Assembly: GCA_030765065.1 (NCBI GenBank)
Contig: CM060990.1
Span: 499,338,190-499,402,189, forward strand
DNA length: 64,000 nucleotides
Direction: 5' to 3'
From: Deroplatys truncata
Lineage: Eukaryota; Arthropoda; Insecta; Mantodea; Mantidae
Notes under the pieces: generated by a model
The model's input: the letters and a program-made list of their open reading frames with translations, nothing else
Told to the model about the DNA's origin: nothing
Database searches by the model: none
Shown: one piece after another, positions 33,925 to 44,627 of the stretch
Layout of the letters: every line of letters starts with the position of its first letter
Position numbering within the stretch: the first letter of the stretch is position 1
Translations under genes and position numbers: made by a program

Positions 33925-34105
33925 AATCAAAGAAATGGAGAAATAGTTGCCACTTGCAACTGTTTGCATTAACCAGCACAACTTCACATCTAGAGGTAAA
34001 TTTTACAGGCAAGTAAAAGGTCTAGCAATGAGCAACCCACTCTCTCCCTTTCTAAGCAAATTATTTCTGAGTCATTTAGAAATAGGGCACATTAAATTTT
34101 CTAGA
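33925..34105 (+). pseudogene. Penelope-like RT core fragment (PLE-e, part 1)
   Basis: Plus strand: KFYRQVKGLAMSNPLSPFLS near 33990-34050, then LFLSHLEIGHIKF. This is the PLE RT motif Y-Q-x-x-G-L-A-M-G-S-P-x-S-P, with Gly-Ser changed to Ser-Asn. Upstream VATCNCLH fits the strand before it. The YxDD-like box is lost where RepX copy a begins. It may be the N-terminal piece of the element continuing at 34951. Confidence 0.7.
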
Positions 34106-34150
34106 ATTTAAATTGGTGAACATCCTTTGGACAAGATCAGGAATATAAAA

Positions 34151-34893
34151 AGTATGTGATGTATTACATTCACATGACTTTCTCTAGTTTCTATCACTTA
34201 TTAGTGTGTATATAAATTATTCTTACAAAAGCTTATTTTCTTATCTAACTCACTTTTATCAAGATAAACTTTTCTGGAAATAGCTGCATTACACACTTCA
34301 TTATAGATACAAAGGGGATATCTGTAAATCTTTTTAGAACTGGATGCTACACGCTGGCCTTAAAATTCCATACTCTTTCTATGACATCGTGAGAAAGAGC
34401 TGAAAATCAACAGCACTTCAAAAGAATGGCTAAATATTGAAGAATTTGAATCATTAATAACGGATATCTTGGAAATGGCTGATGCCATAGAAAATTATTT
34501 GAAATAAATTGTGATATTCAAAGCAATCTACATTTCTTGTGTAGTACATTTTTGTCTATCACTTAACATTTACCACTTATACAAGCTTACAACAATCCTT
34601 CTGAGTGAGGAGGATTTCAAAGGCTATTCCCAGAAAATTCAAGATATACATTTTATTTGTTATGTAAATATCTTTAATGTATGGTATTTTAATCAAAATC
34701 ATTAGAGCAGCCATTTAGATTATAAAAGATTTAATAAAATGTACCATATAAAGGGTAATTTGGGGTAGGGAGATTTTCTTGAAGATCTTCATGTTGCGTC
34801 TTTGGAAGATACTGAACATAGGTATCAAGTTCAGTGTTTATCTGACATTTGGTTTTTGAGTTGTGCTGTTCACAGGTGCACACACAGACCTTT
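34151..34893 (+). repeat. RepX copy a (one ~740-bp monomer)
   Basis: Matches the ~710-bp period repeat at 57400-58650 and 59206-59705, but starts at a different phase. It begins at the ACATGACTTTCTCTA section and ends at the GTTGTGCTGTTCACAGGTGC section that precedes it in the other copies, that is, one circularly permuted unit. The most conserved part is the GGGAGATTTTCTT and TCTTTGGAAGAT stretch near 34770-34810. Clearly diverged. Confidence 0.65.
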
Positions 34894-34950
34894 TTCTAAA
34901 AATGCTTTTTTAGATTTAGGAGCCTCAAAAGAAGTATTTTTGGTGAAATC

Positions 34951-35656
34951 TTGGTATTGAAATTTTGGGTGGAATGCAATACCTCCTCTAGTTTCCAGTA
35001 TGTGGTACAGAAAGCAACAATCATCAATGTAACAGAAACAAATGGTTTCTCAAAAGATCTGGTTAACAAGAAAATCCAGACTTATAAAAGACAGAAGGAA
35101 ATAGAGTATACAACAGACTTCAAGAAAGCTTTCAAAAGGTTTGTATATGGCAGCAAACAAATTAAGGAATATCTTCAAAGAAATAAATATCACACTAGCT
35201 CAGAAATCTCTAAGAACAAAAACAAAAGACAAAATTCTGCCCATCCCCCCCCAAAAAAACCAGAGGTATATGAAATTAGCACCAACAACTGTAAAATGAT
35301 GTATATAGGGAAACAAAAAGGAATCTAGAAACAAGATTGAAAGAACATATGAGGATATTAAATACAAGAACTCAAAACGTTTGCAAAGACCTTTCATTTT
35401 TTGCAAGAAAACCATGATTTCAAGGAGGAAGTAAAATTGTTAAGAGTCATCCAAAAACTTACAGAACTAACCATTTGGGATAAATTACTGATTGTGAAGT
35501 ATCAGGATTCAATCATAACCTTTGAAAACTGGATCTTATCACCAAACACATCAAACAGAGGAAATGGTCCCAACAGGAAACAGATGAACCAGAAATTGAT
35601 CGTAGCTGAGGATGAAGGCAAGTTGTCTTTGGAACATAACCTGGAAAAGTATTTTT
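34951..35656 (+). pseudogene. Penelope-like GIY-YIG region (PLE-e, part 2)
   Basis: An open run of 125 codons opens the region: a PLE linker (NGFSKDLVNKKIQTYKRQK, then YGSKQIKEYLQRNKYHTS). EVYEISTNNCKMMYIG at about 35266-35312 is the GIY-YIG head, with Gly-Val/Ile changed to Glu-Val. After a stop, LQENHDFKEEVKLL and LTIWDKLLIVK continue to DEGKLSLEHNLEKYF. The Tigger element begins at 35661 and cuts the C-terminus. Only two or three lesions, so fairly well preserved. Confidence 0.75.
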
Positions 35657-35796
35657 GTTACAGTAAACCTTTGCTAATTCGAAATAGGACAAACTGAAAA
35701 CTCTGTTAACTCATAGCAACTCGTCTCTGCCGAATTACATAGAAAACTCTACGACTTAAATAGAATTTTGGATAATTCGTACTAAAAACTAAAATT

Positions 35797-36008
35797 TTTT
35801 CGGCATAAAAGTCCTTAGCATGGCTTCCTTTGGAAGGGAAATAAAACTGGTGGTCCCGTGTCGTAGATTTACGGCACGTAAAAGAACCTCAAGCCTGATA
35901 AAGAGGCCTCTGAGCAAAATTCCCGGTCTTTCACGCCCAATATAGAATGGGACGCCAAGAACCATAGTAGTTAAAGAGCGTCCAGAAATAAAACTCAATT
36001 TAATTTTT
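35797..36008 (+). repeat. SINE-1 copy c, 5'-truncated
   Basis: Lacks the tRNA-like head. It begins in the body at GCATAAAAGTCCTTAGCATG and ends with the usual AAACTCAATTTAATTTTTTT tail. It lies in the 5' part of Tigger before the transposase. Confidence 0.88.
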
Positions 36009-36290
36009 TTCGTTTAAACCGAATATATATGTTGTGCTGTGCACTACGGTATTTTCCATTACGCATTTCACATAATTTATATCAATACTGTACTGTAATT
36101 TCTCAATAATGACCCGATTGCTTACTTGCTGCTTACGTGTCACTTCCAAATCATATGATGCAAAAGCGAGACAAGATGGGATTGGTCAGCAGACCGCACA
36201 CGGCACGCGACTTGCAACAATCCTAAGAGCTCTCTGTCTCTACCTGTGAGCAGTAAATGTTTGTTTTTTCCTTTCGCTCCGTCACTCACT

Positions 36291-37756
36291 ATGGCGCCGA
36301 AACAGAAACGTGCTCATAATGCTCTCACACTGAAATAAAAACAGCAAAGTTAACAGTGGAGAGAAGACCAAAACACAGGTTGCAGAACACTTTCAGATTC
36401 CGAAGTCTACTCTCTCATCAATTATAAGTTCAAAACAGCAAATAGAGGCAAGTCTGGCAAGCCATTCATTTAGTGGCAATAGCAAGTGCATGAGGCCAGC
36501 AAAACATGAAGAAGTGGAGGATTTGCTGTTTGAATGGTTCCAACACATGCATTCACAGAAAATTCCATTGTCCGGTTCCATGCTTCAAGAAAAGGCTCAA
36601 GAAATTATCCAGAAAGAGGGAATTTCTGGGTTTGTGTGTTCTGAGGGATGGCTATGGCATTTTCAGAAGAGACATAAAATTGCTTTTCAGTGTCTGTGGG
36701 GAAGCACATAGAGTAAATGAGGGAGATGCCAATGAGTGGGCGCAGGAGTTTCAATCCAAGCTCTCTCATCATCACCCAAGAAATGTACTTAATATGGATG
36801 AAGCGCGCATTTTCTATAACTTGATGCCTGAAAAAACACTACATGTCAAGGGTGAAAAGTGCCATGGAGGAAAACGCAGCAAGGAGAGACTGACGGTGGT
36901 CTTGTGTTGTAATTCAATCTGCCATGTCACTACGAGAATAACAGTAACACCTGGATGACTAAATCTCTCTTTTGTAGCTGGCTCTTGAAGGTTCAACAGC
37001 AAATAGCTGTGAGTAAGAGAATTAATATTTTGCCAACTTTGGATCAGTGCTCAGTACATCAGTTTGAAGACCTGGAACTTCCGAACATAGAAGTTGTCTC
37101 CTTATCAGCTAACATCACGAACCGTCTGCAGCCATTGTATCAACGAATAATTGCCTCAATGAAGCGTAATTACAGACGCTGACTGGTTAAGCTGCCATCG
37201 GTACAATAGAACTACATGAAACAGTTTCACACTGGAATGTACTGCAAGCTATCTGCAACATATCTGCTCCTTCGGATGAAGTAACAACAGATACCATAAG
37301 AAGGCCAGGACAGTTACTGATAACGCCGCTGATACAGAACAGGAAACCAATGATCCAACATCTGAACTTACTCATAATGTGGATACAACTGTGGATTCTG
37401 ATACTGCTCTTCTACAGGCTTACACCCGGTTGGTGCCTTCTTGTACTGTCAATATGGAAGAATGGACACAGGTAGAAAACATCAGTGCTGCTGAAGAACC
37501 AGTCATCAGTTTTGCTGATGACGCAGAAGAGAATGATAATTCTTTACTGTCATCTTCTGAGGAGGAGCATGAAGATATGACACCGCCATCCCGTGCTTAA
37601 GTTGCAGCTGCAATTGCTGTTATCAAGAGATTTGCTGCCACTTCTGACGTCTCCATGGCATTTCAGGCTGCCCTGGAGGTGGTATCTTCAGAGAGCGTCA
37701 TAATATTATGACCAACAGTCCGTCAGACAACAATTAATGATTTTTTAAAATTATAG
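36291..37756 (+). pseudogene. Tigger/pogo transposase, inactive
   Basis: The start ATG at 36291 opens MAPKQKRAHNALTLK. Domain order: psq-like helix-turn-helix (VAEHFQIPKSTLSSII, about 36375-36425), CENP-B-type DNA-binding domain (SEGWLWHFQKRHKI, about 36640-36680), and DDE core. In the core, VLNMDEARIFYNLMP (about 36787) keeps the first Asp. TLDQCSVHQ (about 37038) replaces the usual DN-SAH. NRLQPLYQRIIASMKR (about 37120) has Tyr where the third Asp should be. The acidic C-terminus is open at 37379-37600. It ends at the TAG at 37754. A stop near 36335 and several frameshifts, plus the lost Asp, make it dead. Confidence 0.88.
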
Positions 37757-38204
37757 ACCTAAAATGTGTAATGGCTAAGAATTGTTGTAAACTAAAACAT
37801 GTGTTCCTATTAAACGTTAGTGTTGTGAGAATAGAGGATAACTATATCCTCTCAGAGGTTGTAGATCGATTAAGAACCACAAATTAACATTATAACACAT
37901 TTGTTCACAATCACTGGTGAACATTATAAAATACCATTATACCAGTTGAGTCAGCTGCCCCTAGGTATTCGTAAGTATGCAACCTGCAGTTTATAGTCTA
38001 GTGTGAAAACATTGACGCTTTTAGCAAACAAACTGTTATTGTAGCTCTACTCTTCTATTTAGTACTATATGCAACCACCATTAATGATTAAAGGTCTGAA
38101 TGAGCCAATGAGCAGCGAAAGGCTTAAAAAGACGGCTCTTCATGGATATAATGCTTACAAGGATATATAGGAATGTTCTCCCAAAGAGCAAGATGGAATA
38201 TGTG

Positions 38205-38272
38205 GGTTGTGGCCAAGTGGGTTAGCTGATAGAATGTGGTAAAGCGATAGTTAGCTTCGGAGATTCGAATCT
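38205..38272 (+). repeat. tRNA-like segment in MLE-C1 (plus)
   Basis: GTGGCCAAGTGGGTTAGCTG (A-box-like), then a spacer, then GGAGATTCGAATCTA (B-box-like). The arrangement is that of a Ser/Leu-class tRNA gene, but the arms do not fold cleanly by eye. The same segment is in MLE-C2 at about 60205-60275 on the minus strand. Confidence 0.5.
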
Positions 38273-38620
38273 ACAAATTGTTTTGGTTCTTTTTTTTTTC
38301 TCCTTTTGTTTATTTTCTGTTTTGGTATACTTATTTATGTATTTTTGTTATTGGCTCTCCTGTGAACCAAAGACACAAGAATTACAATCAGATAATAGTT
38401 GTGGATCATGTTTACCCTAATAATCTGTACCATATCTGGTGTTGTAAATCGTGTTAAGTAGTTAGCTTTCATTCTTTTGGGCGTATGTTGACGCTATTAA
38501 ATCTAACAATTTTTGTTCCATGTTTAAACCTTATGTTTTACTTCTACTGATAAAGGAGTTGTAAATGTGCTAAGTTCACGGGTAAACAGAATAATAAATT
38601 GTTAAAGAGCGTCGATTTCA

Positions 38621-38760
38621 TCAACGAAGTAAATGTTCAAAATGACGACCCCCTTCATCAATGCACATTTGTGTATGTTGCCGGAGAGACCTTCTGGCAT
38701 GCTGTAACATGTGCGGTGTAATCTGCCTGCATTCTTCACGTATGAGTGCCTGTAGCTTTG
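38621..38760 (-). pseudogene. Mariner-like transposase C-terminal stub
   Basis: Minus strand: LIREECRQITPHMLQHARR, then CIDEGGRHFEHLLR and a stop. This is the standard C-terminus of insect mariner-like transposases. No catalytic residue lies in it. In MLE-C2 the same stub is at 59733-59860, where EGGRHFEH is disrupted. Kept clean here, probably because it is young or terminal. Confidence 0.75.
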
Positions 38761-38884
38761 GGCTTTGCGGTGGAAAATAATGCGATTATTCTATTTTGTA
38801 CACGCTTATGTTATCAAAAATGTTATTTGTATCATAATATCAAATTATAGGCCCAAAGAGAGAAAACAAAAAGTTTGAACTCAA

Positions 38885-38950
38885 CACAAAGGATTCGAAC
38901 CCAAACAGATGTGGCACAGTGCTAAAGCAACCATGATAATACCATTCAGC
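38885..38950 (-). repeat. tRNA-like segment in MLE-C1 (minus)
   Basis: Minus strand: GGTAGCATTAGCTGAATGGT (A-box-like), then GTTTGGGTTCGAATCC (strong B-box). It points toward the plus-strand tRNA-like segment at 38205. The counterpart in MLE-C2 is at about 54610-54680. Confidence 0.5.
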
Positions 38951-39599
38951 TAATGCTACCTTGCAATCTTAGGTTCCTATACGAATTAGTAATCATAGAA
39001 CAAGACACCACCTCGAATCTTTATATGCTTGTTGCAGCTTCATACAGTGTTTTGAGCTCCGTTTGGTAGTTTTGACTTAAATAAATAAACTGCATCATCA
39101 TTACAGTTACTGTATGAACTGAAATATGCCATAGTTTGTGACAGAAAGAAAATTATCTACCTAATACTTAGCATTTTTGACAAGGCTTTACAACATTGAC
39201 TAACACCTTAAATCCAATTGGTCATACTGCGTAGATCTGCCATTTTGTTTTCAAATGGTTTTGTCAACTGATACATGTGATAGGTTGTTCCTTTGGTGGC
39301 ATTTTCAAAGGGGTGTATACATGTCTGCTAAAGAATAAAAGTTTGTAAAATTGGCTAAAACTGCTAATGCAGCTCCCAGTGTAAGGGTGGGATGTTTCTT
39401 GCATTGACATACATAGCAATTGCATTCTGTCCCTAAAACACTTATGCACTGAGTTATCTATCCTTCCTCTATACAGTGTTGTGCAAATCAGCCATTAGAA
39501 GGCATTCAAGAAAGGCATAAGTCACATATGTCGCTTAGCACGTTGCATAAATTAAAAAATTAATAGGCGCAGCTGACTTACCTGGTATATATGACAGCG

Positions 39600-39731
39600 T
39601 GATTGCTCAGCAATCGACTGTTCCAAGTCCTTTCTCTCACACACACAGCATCTTACTACCATGCACCTTCACATCTCTATGTACAGATGTTGCTAGTTTC
39701 TCTGTAACATGAATTTGCCTATATTCCAACA
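39600..39731 (-). repeat. Copia 3' LTR
   Basis: 132 bp, TGATTGCTCAGCAATC to ATATTCCAACA, with a (CA)n-rich middle. Paired with 44497-44627. Confidence 0.85.
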
Positions 39732-41029
39732 TGCCTCCTTGAATTCATATTGCAGTCCAAAATTTACTATTGTCAATTACTTTACATTTAACATAATTCT
39801 AAACTTTTCAAATTTGTTTTGTCCTAAAGACTTAGTAAAAATATCTGGAATGTTTTCTTCAGAATTCACTTTTAAAATATCAATTTCATCATTAATACAA
39901 CTTTCATTTACAAAGTGGTAATGAGTTTCTATATACTTTGATTTCCTCGTAAAATTACCAAACTTTGCTATGTCTATCACACCAGAATTATGTTCACAAA
40001 TTTTAATAGCATCAAAAATTTCCATATTAAAATCAAGCAAAATACCTTTTACAACCTTTAATTCGCTCGCGCACTCAGATAATGCTACATATTCAGCTGA
40101 TGGGGAGGACTATGTTACACTGTTATGTTTCTTTGATTTCCAATAAATTACATTTCCATTTAATTTAATTACGCAACCAGTTGTTGATTTTCTATCAATA
40201 ATATCACCTGCCCAATCAGCATCTGCATAGTGATCTACAATTTCAGCATTTGTATTCTTATTAGAAGTTAACTTTAAGTCTTTGGTTAAGACTAAGTACT
40301 TTAAAACTCACAAAGCATACTTATAATGACTACTATCATAGCAATTCTGAAAACTACTCAAATAATTTACACTGAAACTTATACCAGGTCTTGTTCCTGA
40401 ACTAATATACAAAAGAGCTCCAATTAAAATCTATATCTGATTTCATCACTTGCTAATTGTGTAGGTTCTAACTTCAAATTTTGTTCCATAGGAGTAGCAT
40501 ACAAATTAGAATTTGCAATATCATACTTCTTTTCTAAAGACAAGATATAATCCCTTTGATCTAGGGTCATTTTTCCTTGATTACAATCATGATTAATATT
40601 AATACCTAAATAGGTTTTTATTTTACCCAAATCTTTCATTTGAAATATTTCAAGTAATACATTCTTAACAAAATTTAACTTTGTATCAACATTACAACAT
40701 ATAAGTAGGTCATCTACAAATCGAATTAGATAAACATTGTTTTCATTCTCCTTATCATTTAATATGTATAAACAGCAATAATTTTCACTTCTTTCAAAAC
40801 CTAAACTTCTCAAATAAGTATCAAAGCATTCATACCAAGCTCTCGGGCTTTCTCTCAAACCATATAATGCTTTTTTCAATTTTAGTACTCTATCTGTACT
40901 ATCCTAAGAAACTTGTGGCTCTTTTACATAAACTTCTGATTTAACTTTACCATTAAAAAAGGCTGTCTCTACATCCATTTGTTCAATATTTAATCCATTT
41001 TGACAATAATATGGCATTAAAGTGTTTAA

Positions 41030-42206
41030 TCCTAGAGAGGTGGCGTGGCGTATTTTCTGACCCCAGTCAGTTTTATTTGCAAGTTATATATAATGAATTC
41101 GGATACCTGAACCCTGCCTTTCCCTTACTTTTCGCTGCATTCCTTGGCTTTTGTTAGAGGTCATTAGCATTTAAATACAGGTCATACATTCCTAGAATAT
41201 AGGCTATTTGTGTTCTTCGGCTGAAATGAGGGCAGGAAATACCCCACGCCACCTCTCCCGTTGGCTGTTATGTGTCTCGTCTGCATATTGTTTCTGTAGT
41301 TACAGTGTGTTTTCAGCTGAACCTTCGAGAGGTTGTGGTTATAATATTTACGTATTTTTTAGTCTTAAATGTAGTGCTGTTTTTATATCAATATGTGTTA
41401 TGAAGAACATCAGGCAACGTTATTAGCCCTAATAAGGGAAGTGGAAGAAGAGGAAGCATTAGGTGGTGAAGGCAGCGAAACCGAAGATGAACTTGAAATA
41501 CTGAGTTCAAATAGTGAAAGTGAGCAAAGTGCAGAAGAGGATCGAGTTACGGCATGGAAAATGGTTCAGCCTCCTCAAAATTAACGTACTCGCTCCCACA
41601 AGATAGTGACTCACTTACCAGGTGTAAAATCTGCAGCTAAAAATGCAAAATATCCTATAGAATTATTGCTTGAGAAAATACGGCATTTTATAATTGCAGT
41701 ACAACCAGAAAATCAAGAACAGGAATTGCCAGTGAAGAAAAGAATGAGGTGTAATGTGTGTCCGAGAATGCAGACAGAAAGACAAAACTTTCGTGTGTAA
41801 AATGCAAGAAGCAGGTGTGCAAAGACCATAGTGTAGTCGTGTGTAGGAGCTGTGTGTGAATTATAATATGAGCATCAACATATATTCTTACTGTCGAGAT
41901 GAAAAAAACACATTAACCGTGATACTTTATGATTATGAGTGAAGTAAACATTTACATATACTTTTTGTGCTGCGCATCAGTCCAAATTGCAAGGAACTGT
42001 CAATTCAAAGTTTTTGTTTTATTTTTTAAAGCAGATTTCTACAACCAACCGTTATTTTAATAAATAATGTATTACTCGGTATATGTAAACAACAATTAGA
42101 TAAACTTATTAATTCGGTCCGTTTACAACACTCGTTTTATTCCTGGGGTCGCGAGTGACCCCGCGCCACCACTAATGTAAGACGTACAGGCGCCACCTGT
42201 CTAGGG
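41030..42206 (+). mobile_element. piggyBac element pB-3, internally deleted, 1177 bp
   Basis: Inverted ends: left TCCTAGAGAGGTGGCGTGGC, right read inward CCCTAGACAGGTGGCGCCTG. Exact TTAA duplications lie at 41026-41029 and 42207-42210. Inside is a fused N- and C-terminal transposase remnant with the catalytic core removed. It sits in the RT domain of the copia, opposite in strand. Confidence 0.92.
41393..41859 (+). pseudogene. piggyBac transposase with catalytic core deleted
   Basis: The acidic N-terminus (REVEEEEALGGEGSETEDE, then SSNSESEQSAEED) is followed, after one in-frame TAA at 41582, by TRSHKIVTHLPGVKSAAKNA. This is the conserved block just before the piggyBac DDE domain. It jumps at once to the C-terminal region: KKRMRCNVCPRMQTERQNF and, one frame over, CVKCKKQVCKDHS and CRSC. 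This is the Cys/His finger that binds the ends. About 400 residues with all catalytic Asp are missing. Only one stop and one frameshift, so the deletion derivative spread or arrived fairly recently. Confidence 0.85.
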
Positions 42207-44004
42207 TTAAAGCTTGCATTCTTGCCACTGGAGAGTAAATGTCCTCAATTAAATCATTCTGTTGATATCCTCTCACTACTAATCTAGCTTCATAGATATC
42301 ATCAGTCTTTTTTGTATAGACCGATTTTATATCTAGAACCTTTTTGCCATTTGTTTCATTTACAAACATGCAAGTTTTATTTTTATTTATACAACTCATT
42401 TCTTTATCCATTGCATTTCTCCATTTTTCAGAATCATTACTATTAACAGCATCATCATAAGAAATAACATTTTCAGCATCAACATAATATACATAAACAA
42501 TATTATTATATAGAGAATCATCATTAAATCTTGCAGGATTCCTTTTTGCTTGGTTGATGTTTTCAACCCTAATTCTTCATTTTCATCATTTAAGTTCTCA
42601 TTACTATTATCGTGTTCATTTTCATAATTTTCATTTTCACTTTCCCTTTTATCATGAGCCCCTCTTGGTTCATCTTTGAAGCCTACATAATTTGTAACAT
42701 CTTCAATTATACCTACATGTCTTGCTACAACTACTCTGTTATTAATTAAAGCTCTATAACCATCATTTTCATAACCTAACAAAATACCTTAATCTGTTTT
42801 TCTTTCCAATTTTGAATTATTCCTCTGTTCAGGCACTCTGACAAATACTTTATTTCCATAAATTCTTAAATGTTCTATATTAGATTTTTTTTCTACACAT
42901 TATTTCATAGGTTGTTTTGTCCTTTACTACCGTATTAGCAATAATTGTATTATTTAAATAAGCTGCTGTTTTAACTGTTTCAAGCCAGAACCTATTTTCT
43001 ACTTTAGCCTCTGCCAATAAACATCTAGACATATCCATAATGTCTTGATCGTATTTTCCTGCTGTGCCATTCAATTCATGTAGATATGGTGAATAAGGTT
43101 AAATATTAATATATATACCCTTTTCCCTATCAAAATTATATGTCTCTATTTATGTACTCCCTAGCATTATCACACCTCAACCTTTTTACCCCCTTTCCTC
43201 TTCACTTTCAATTAAATTTACATAGTCAACATTATGTACTTCACTCTTTGATTTGATAAGATAAACTTTACCTGCTTTACTGTAGTCATCAATAAAGGTT
43301 AAAAAATATTTTTCCCCATTTATGCCAGTAGTTTTATATGGTCCATTTAAACCAGCACGTACTATCTCTAATATTTTCTTTGCTCTTGTTCTTTCATTTT
43401 TTAAATGGAAAATTATGCACTTTATTTTCCAAGCACATCCCACACTTAAAAGAATCAGACTCCATTTCTTTTGGCAAACCTTCAAGCATTTGCTTGTCAC
43501 ACATTGTTTTCAAATAATTAAAGTGTACATGCCCCAGTGTCCTATGTAATTTTTGTTTTTAGGGTAATTTACCACTTGTTATCAAATTTGATTCACTTAC
43601 TATAATTTCACTTGTCGTAGGATACAAATAATTATTTTTAATAGCCAAAGCAACTAAATCTCCATTTGGATCACAAACCTTTGACATATTTCATACCGAC
43701 ACAATTTTATAAACTTTAGTTACGTTTCCATAACTTATTAAATTTTTGTCCATATCTTTGACATAAAGAACATTTTTCATTTTATTTACTTAAATTTGAC
43801 CATAAACATTAAACTTATGCAAAATATTTCCCATTTTCGTTGCCTTTAAGGAACGACCATCTCCGATTTTTACATTTATCGGTTCTTTAAGTTCCACAAA
43901 TTCCTAAAAATATTTATAATTATTCAAAATATGTTCAGAGCAACCGCTATCGAGTAACCAATATACTTTACTCATACAACTATTTACTTCAACATTCGGT
44001 TTTC

Positions 44005-44496
44005 CTAAACCGGGCCTAGCCTCAATTTCCGTATTAAAATTATTCGCTTTACCATCATCATTTCGCTGTCCTTCCTGTCCTTGATTTTGCTGCCAACCGC
44101 CACCTCGACGATGTTGACTTCAACCTCGACCAGCTCCTCGGCCACCACGATGTTGCCAGTGTTCGTAATGTTCTTGCGTCCGCCTCCTTGCTGTTGCACG
44201 CCGCCGTTGGATTTCCACAAATTTTCACTTGACCTCGTGCTCCTACATTGAGCCTTAAAATGTCCAAACCTGCCACATTTGAAGCACGTTTTGTGCTTTT
44301 TTCTTTCAGTCTTAAATGCACTCGAACTGTTTTTGCGTTCTTCTTTTTCTTTTAATTCAATCATTTTTATTTTACTTTCACATATTCAACAGTCTGACCA
44401 CTTTCTTTCAACACATCAATTAAGTCACCAACGTAACTTAACGAACTTGGAAGCATTTTAATCATATATCTTAAGTTTTCCTTTTCACTAACAGTG
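44005..44496 (-). pseudogene. Copia gag C-terminal part with CCHC knuckle
   Basis: Begins right at the 5' LTR with ENLRYMIKMLPSSLSYV (a gag UBN2-like helix region), then KESGQTVEYVKVK. After a frame change comes KTCFKCGRFGHFKAQC near 44285, a perfect CX2CX4HX4C knuckle, then a Gly/Asn-rich tail. The first 100 or more residues of a normal copia gag are missing, lost between LTR and this point, together with any primer-binding site. Confidence 0.8.
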
Positions 44497-44627
44497 TGCT
44501 TGCTCGGCAACCGACATGTTCCTAGTCTTCTCTCACACACACAGCGTCTCACTACCGCACACCTTCACATCTCTATGTATAGATGTCGCTAGTTTCTCTG
44601 TAACATGAATTTACCTATATTCTAACA
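44497..44627 (-). repeat. Copia 5' LTR
   Basis: 131 bp, TGCTTGCTCGGCAACCGACA to CTATATTCTAACA. On the minus strand this is the upstream LTR. Paired with 39600-39731. Confidence 0.85.

Larger units (their letters stand above)
37940..39587. mobile_element. Mariner-like element MLE-C1, internally deleted, 1648 bp
   Basis: Terminal repeats TACCAGTTGAGTCAGCTGCC (left) and TACCAGGTAAGTCAGCTGCG (right, read inward), with TA on both sides. Only a transposase C-terminal stub remains. Both halves match MLE-C2 (53984-60539), which keeps the N-terminal transposase region and is in the opposite orientation. It lies in the 3' part of Tigger, 11 bases before the copia. Confidence 0.85.
39778..44000 (-). 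pseudogene. Copia pol: protease, integrase, RT, RNase H
   Basis: Minus strand, from high to low coordinates. Protease shows YWLLDSGCSEHI near 43960 (DSG active site kept). The GAG-pre-integrase region shows RTLGHVHFNYLKT near 43520 and CGMCLENKVHNFPF. The integrase core shows YFLTFIDDYSKAGKVYLIK near 43290. RT begins with YEARLVVRGYQQNDLIED near 42260 and is cut by piggyBac pB-3 at 41030-42206. It resumes with IEQMDVETAFFNGK near 40975, LKKALYGLRESPRAWYE near 40860 and IRFVDDLLICC near 40720 (VDD intact). RNase H shows YADADWAGDIIDRKSTTG near 40220 and SAEYVALSE near 40085. There are about ten stops or frameshifts. The longest clean run is 40424-40879. Confidence 0.88.
39600..44627 (-). mobile_element. 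Ty1/copia LTR retrotransposon, 5.0 kb, minus strand
   Basis: Two direct LTRs of 132 and 131 bp (39600-39731, 44497-44627), each starting TG and ending CA and about 85-90 percent alike by eye. Between them on the minus strand are gag, protease, integrase, RT and RNase H remnants in copia order (integrase before RT). A piggyBac element sits inside RT. The flanking bases (AGCG before, AGTG after) may be a mutated duplication. It inserted in Tigger 13 bases from MLE-C1. Confidence 0.9.

Noticed and set aside
34390-34506. Short frame ending in EMADAIENYLK as a host exon
   Set aside because: It lies within RepX copy a, and the matching part of the other copies is not open.
38205-38272. Genuine tRNA-Ser or tRNA-Leu gene
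   Set aside because: Boxes A and B are recognisable but the acceptor and anticodon stems do not pair by eye, and the segment repeats inside MLE-C2. It is a tRNA-like repeat part, not a tRNA gene.
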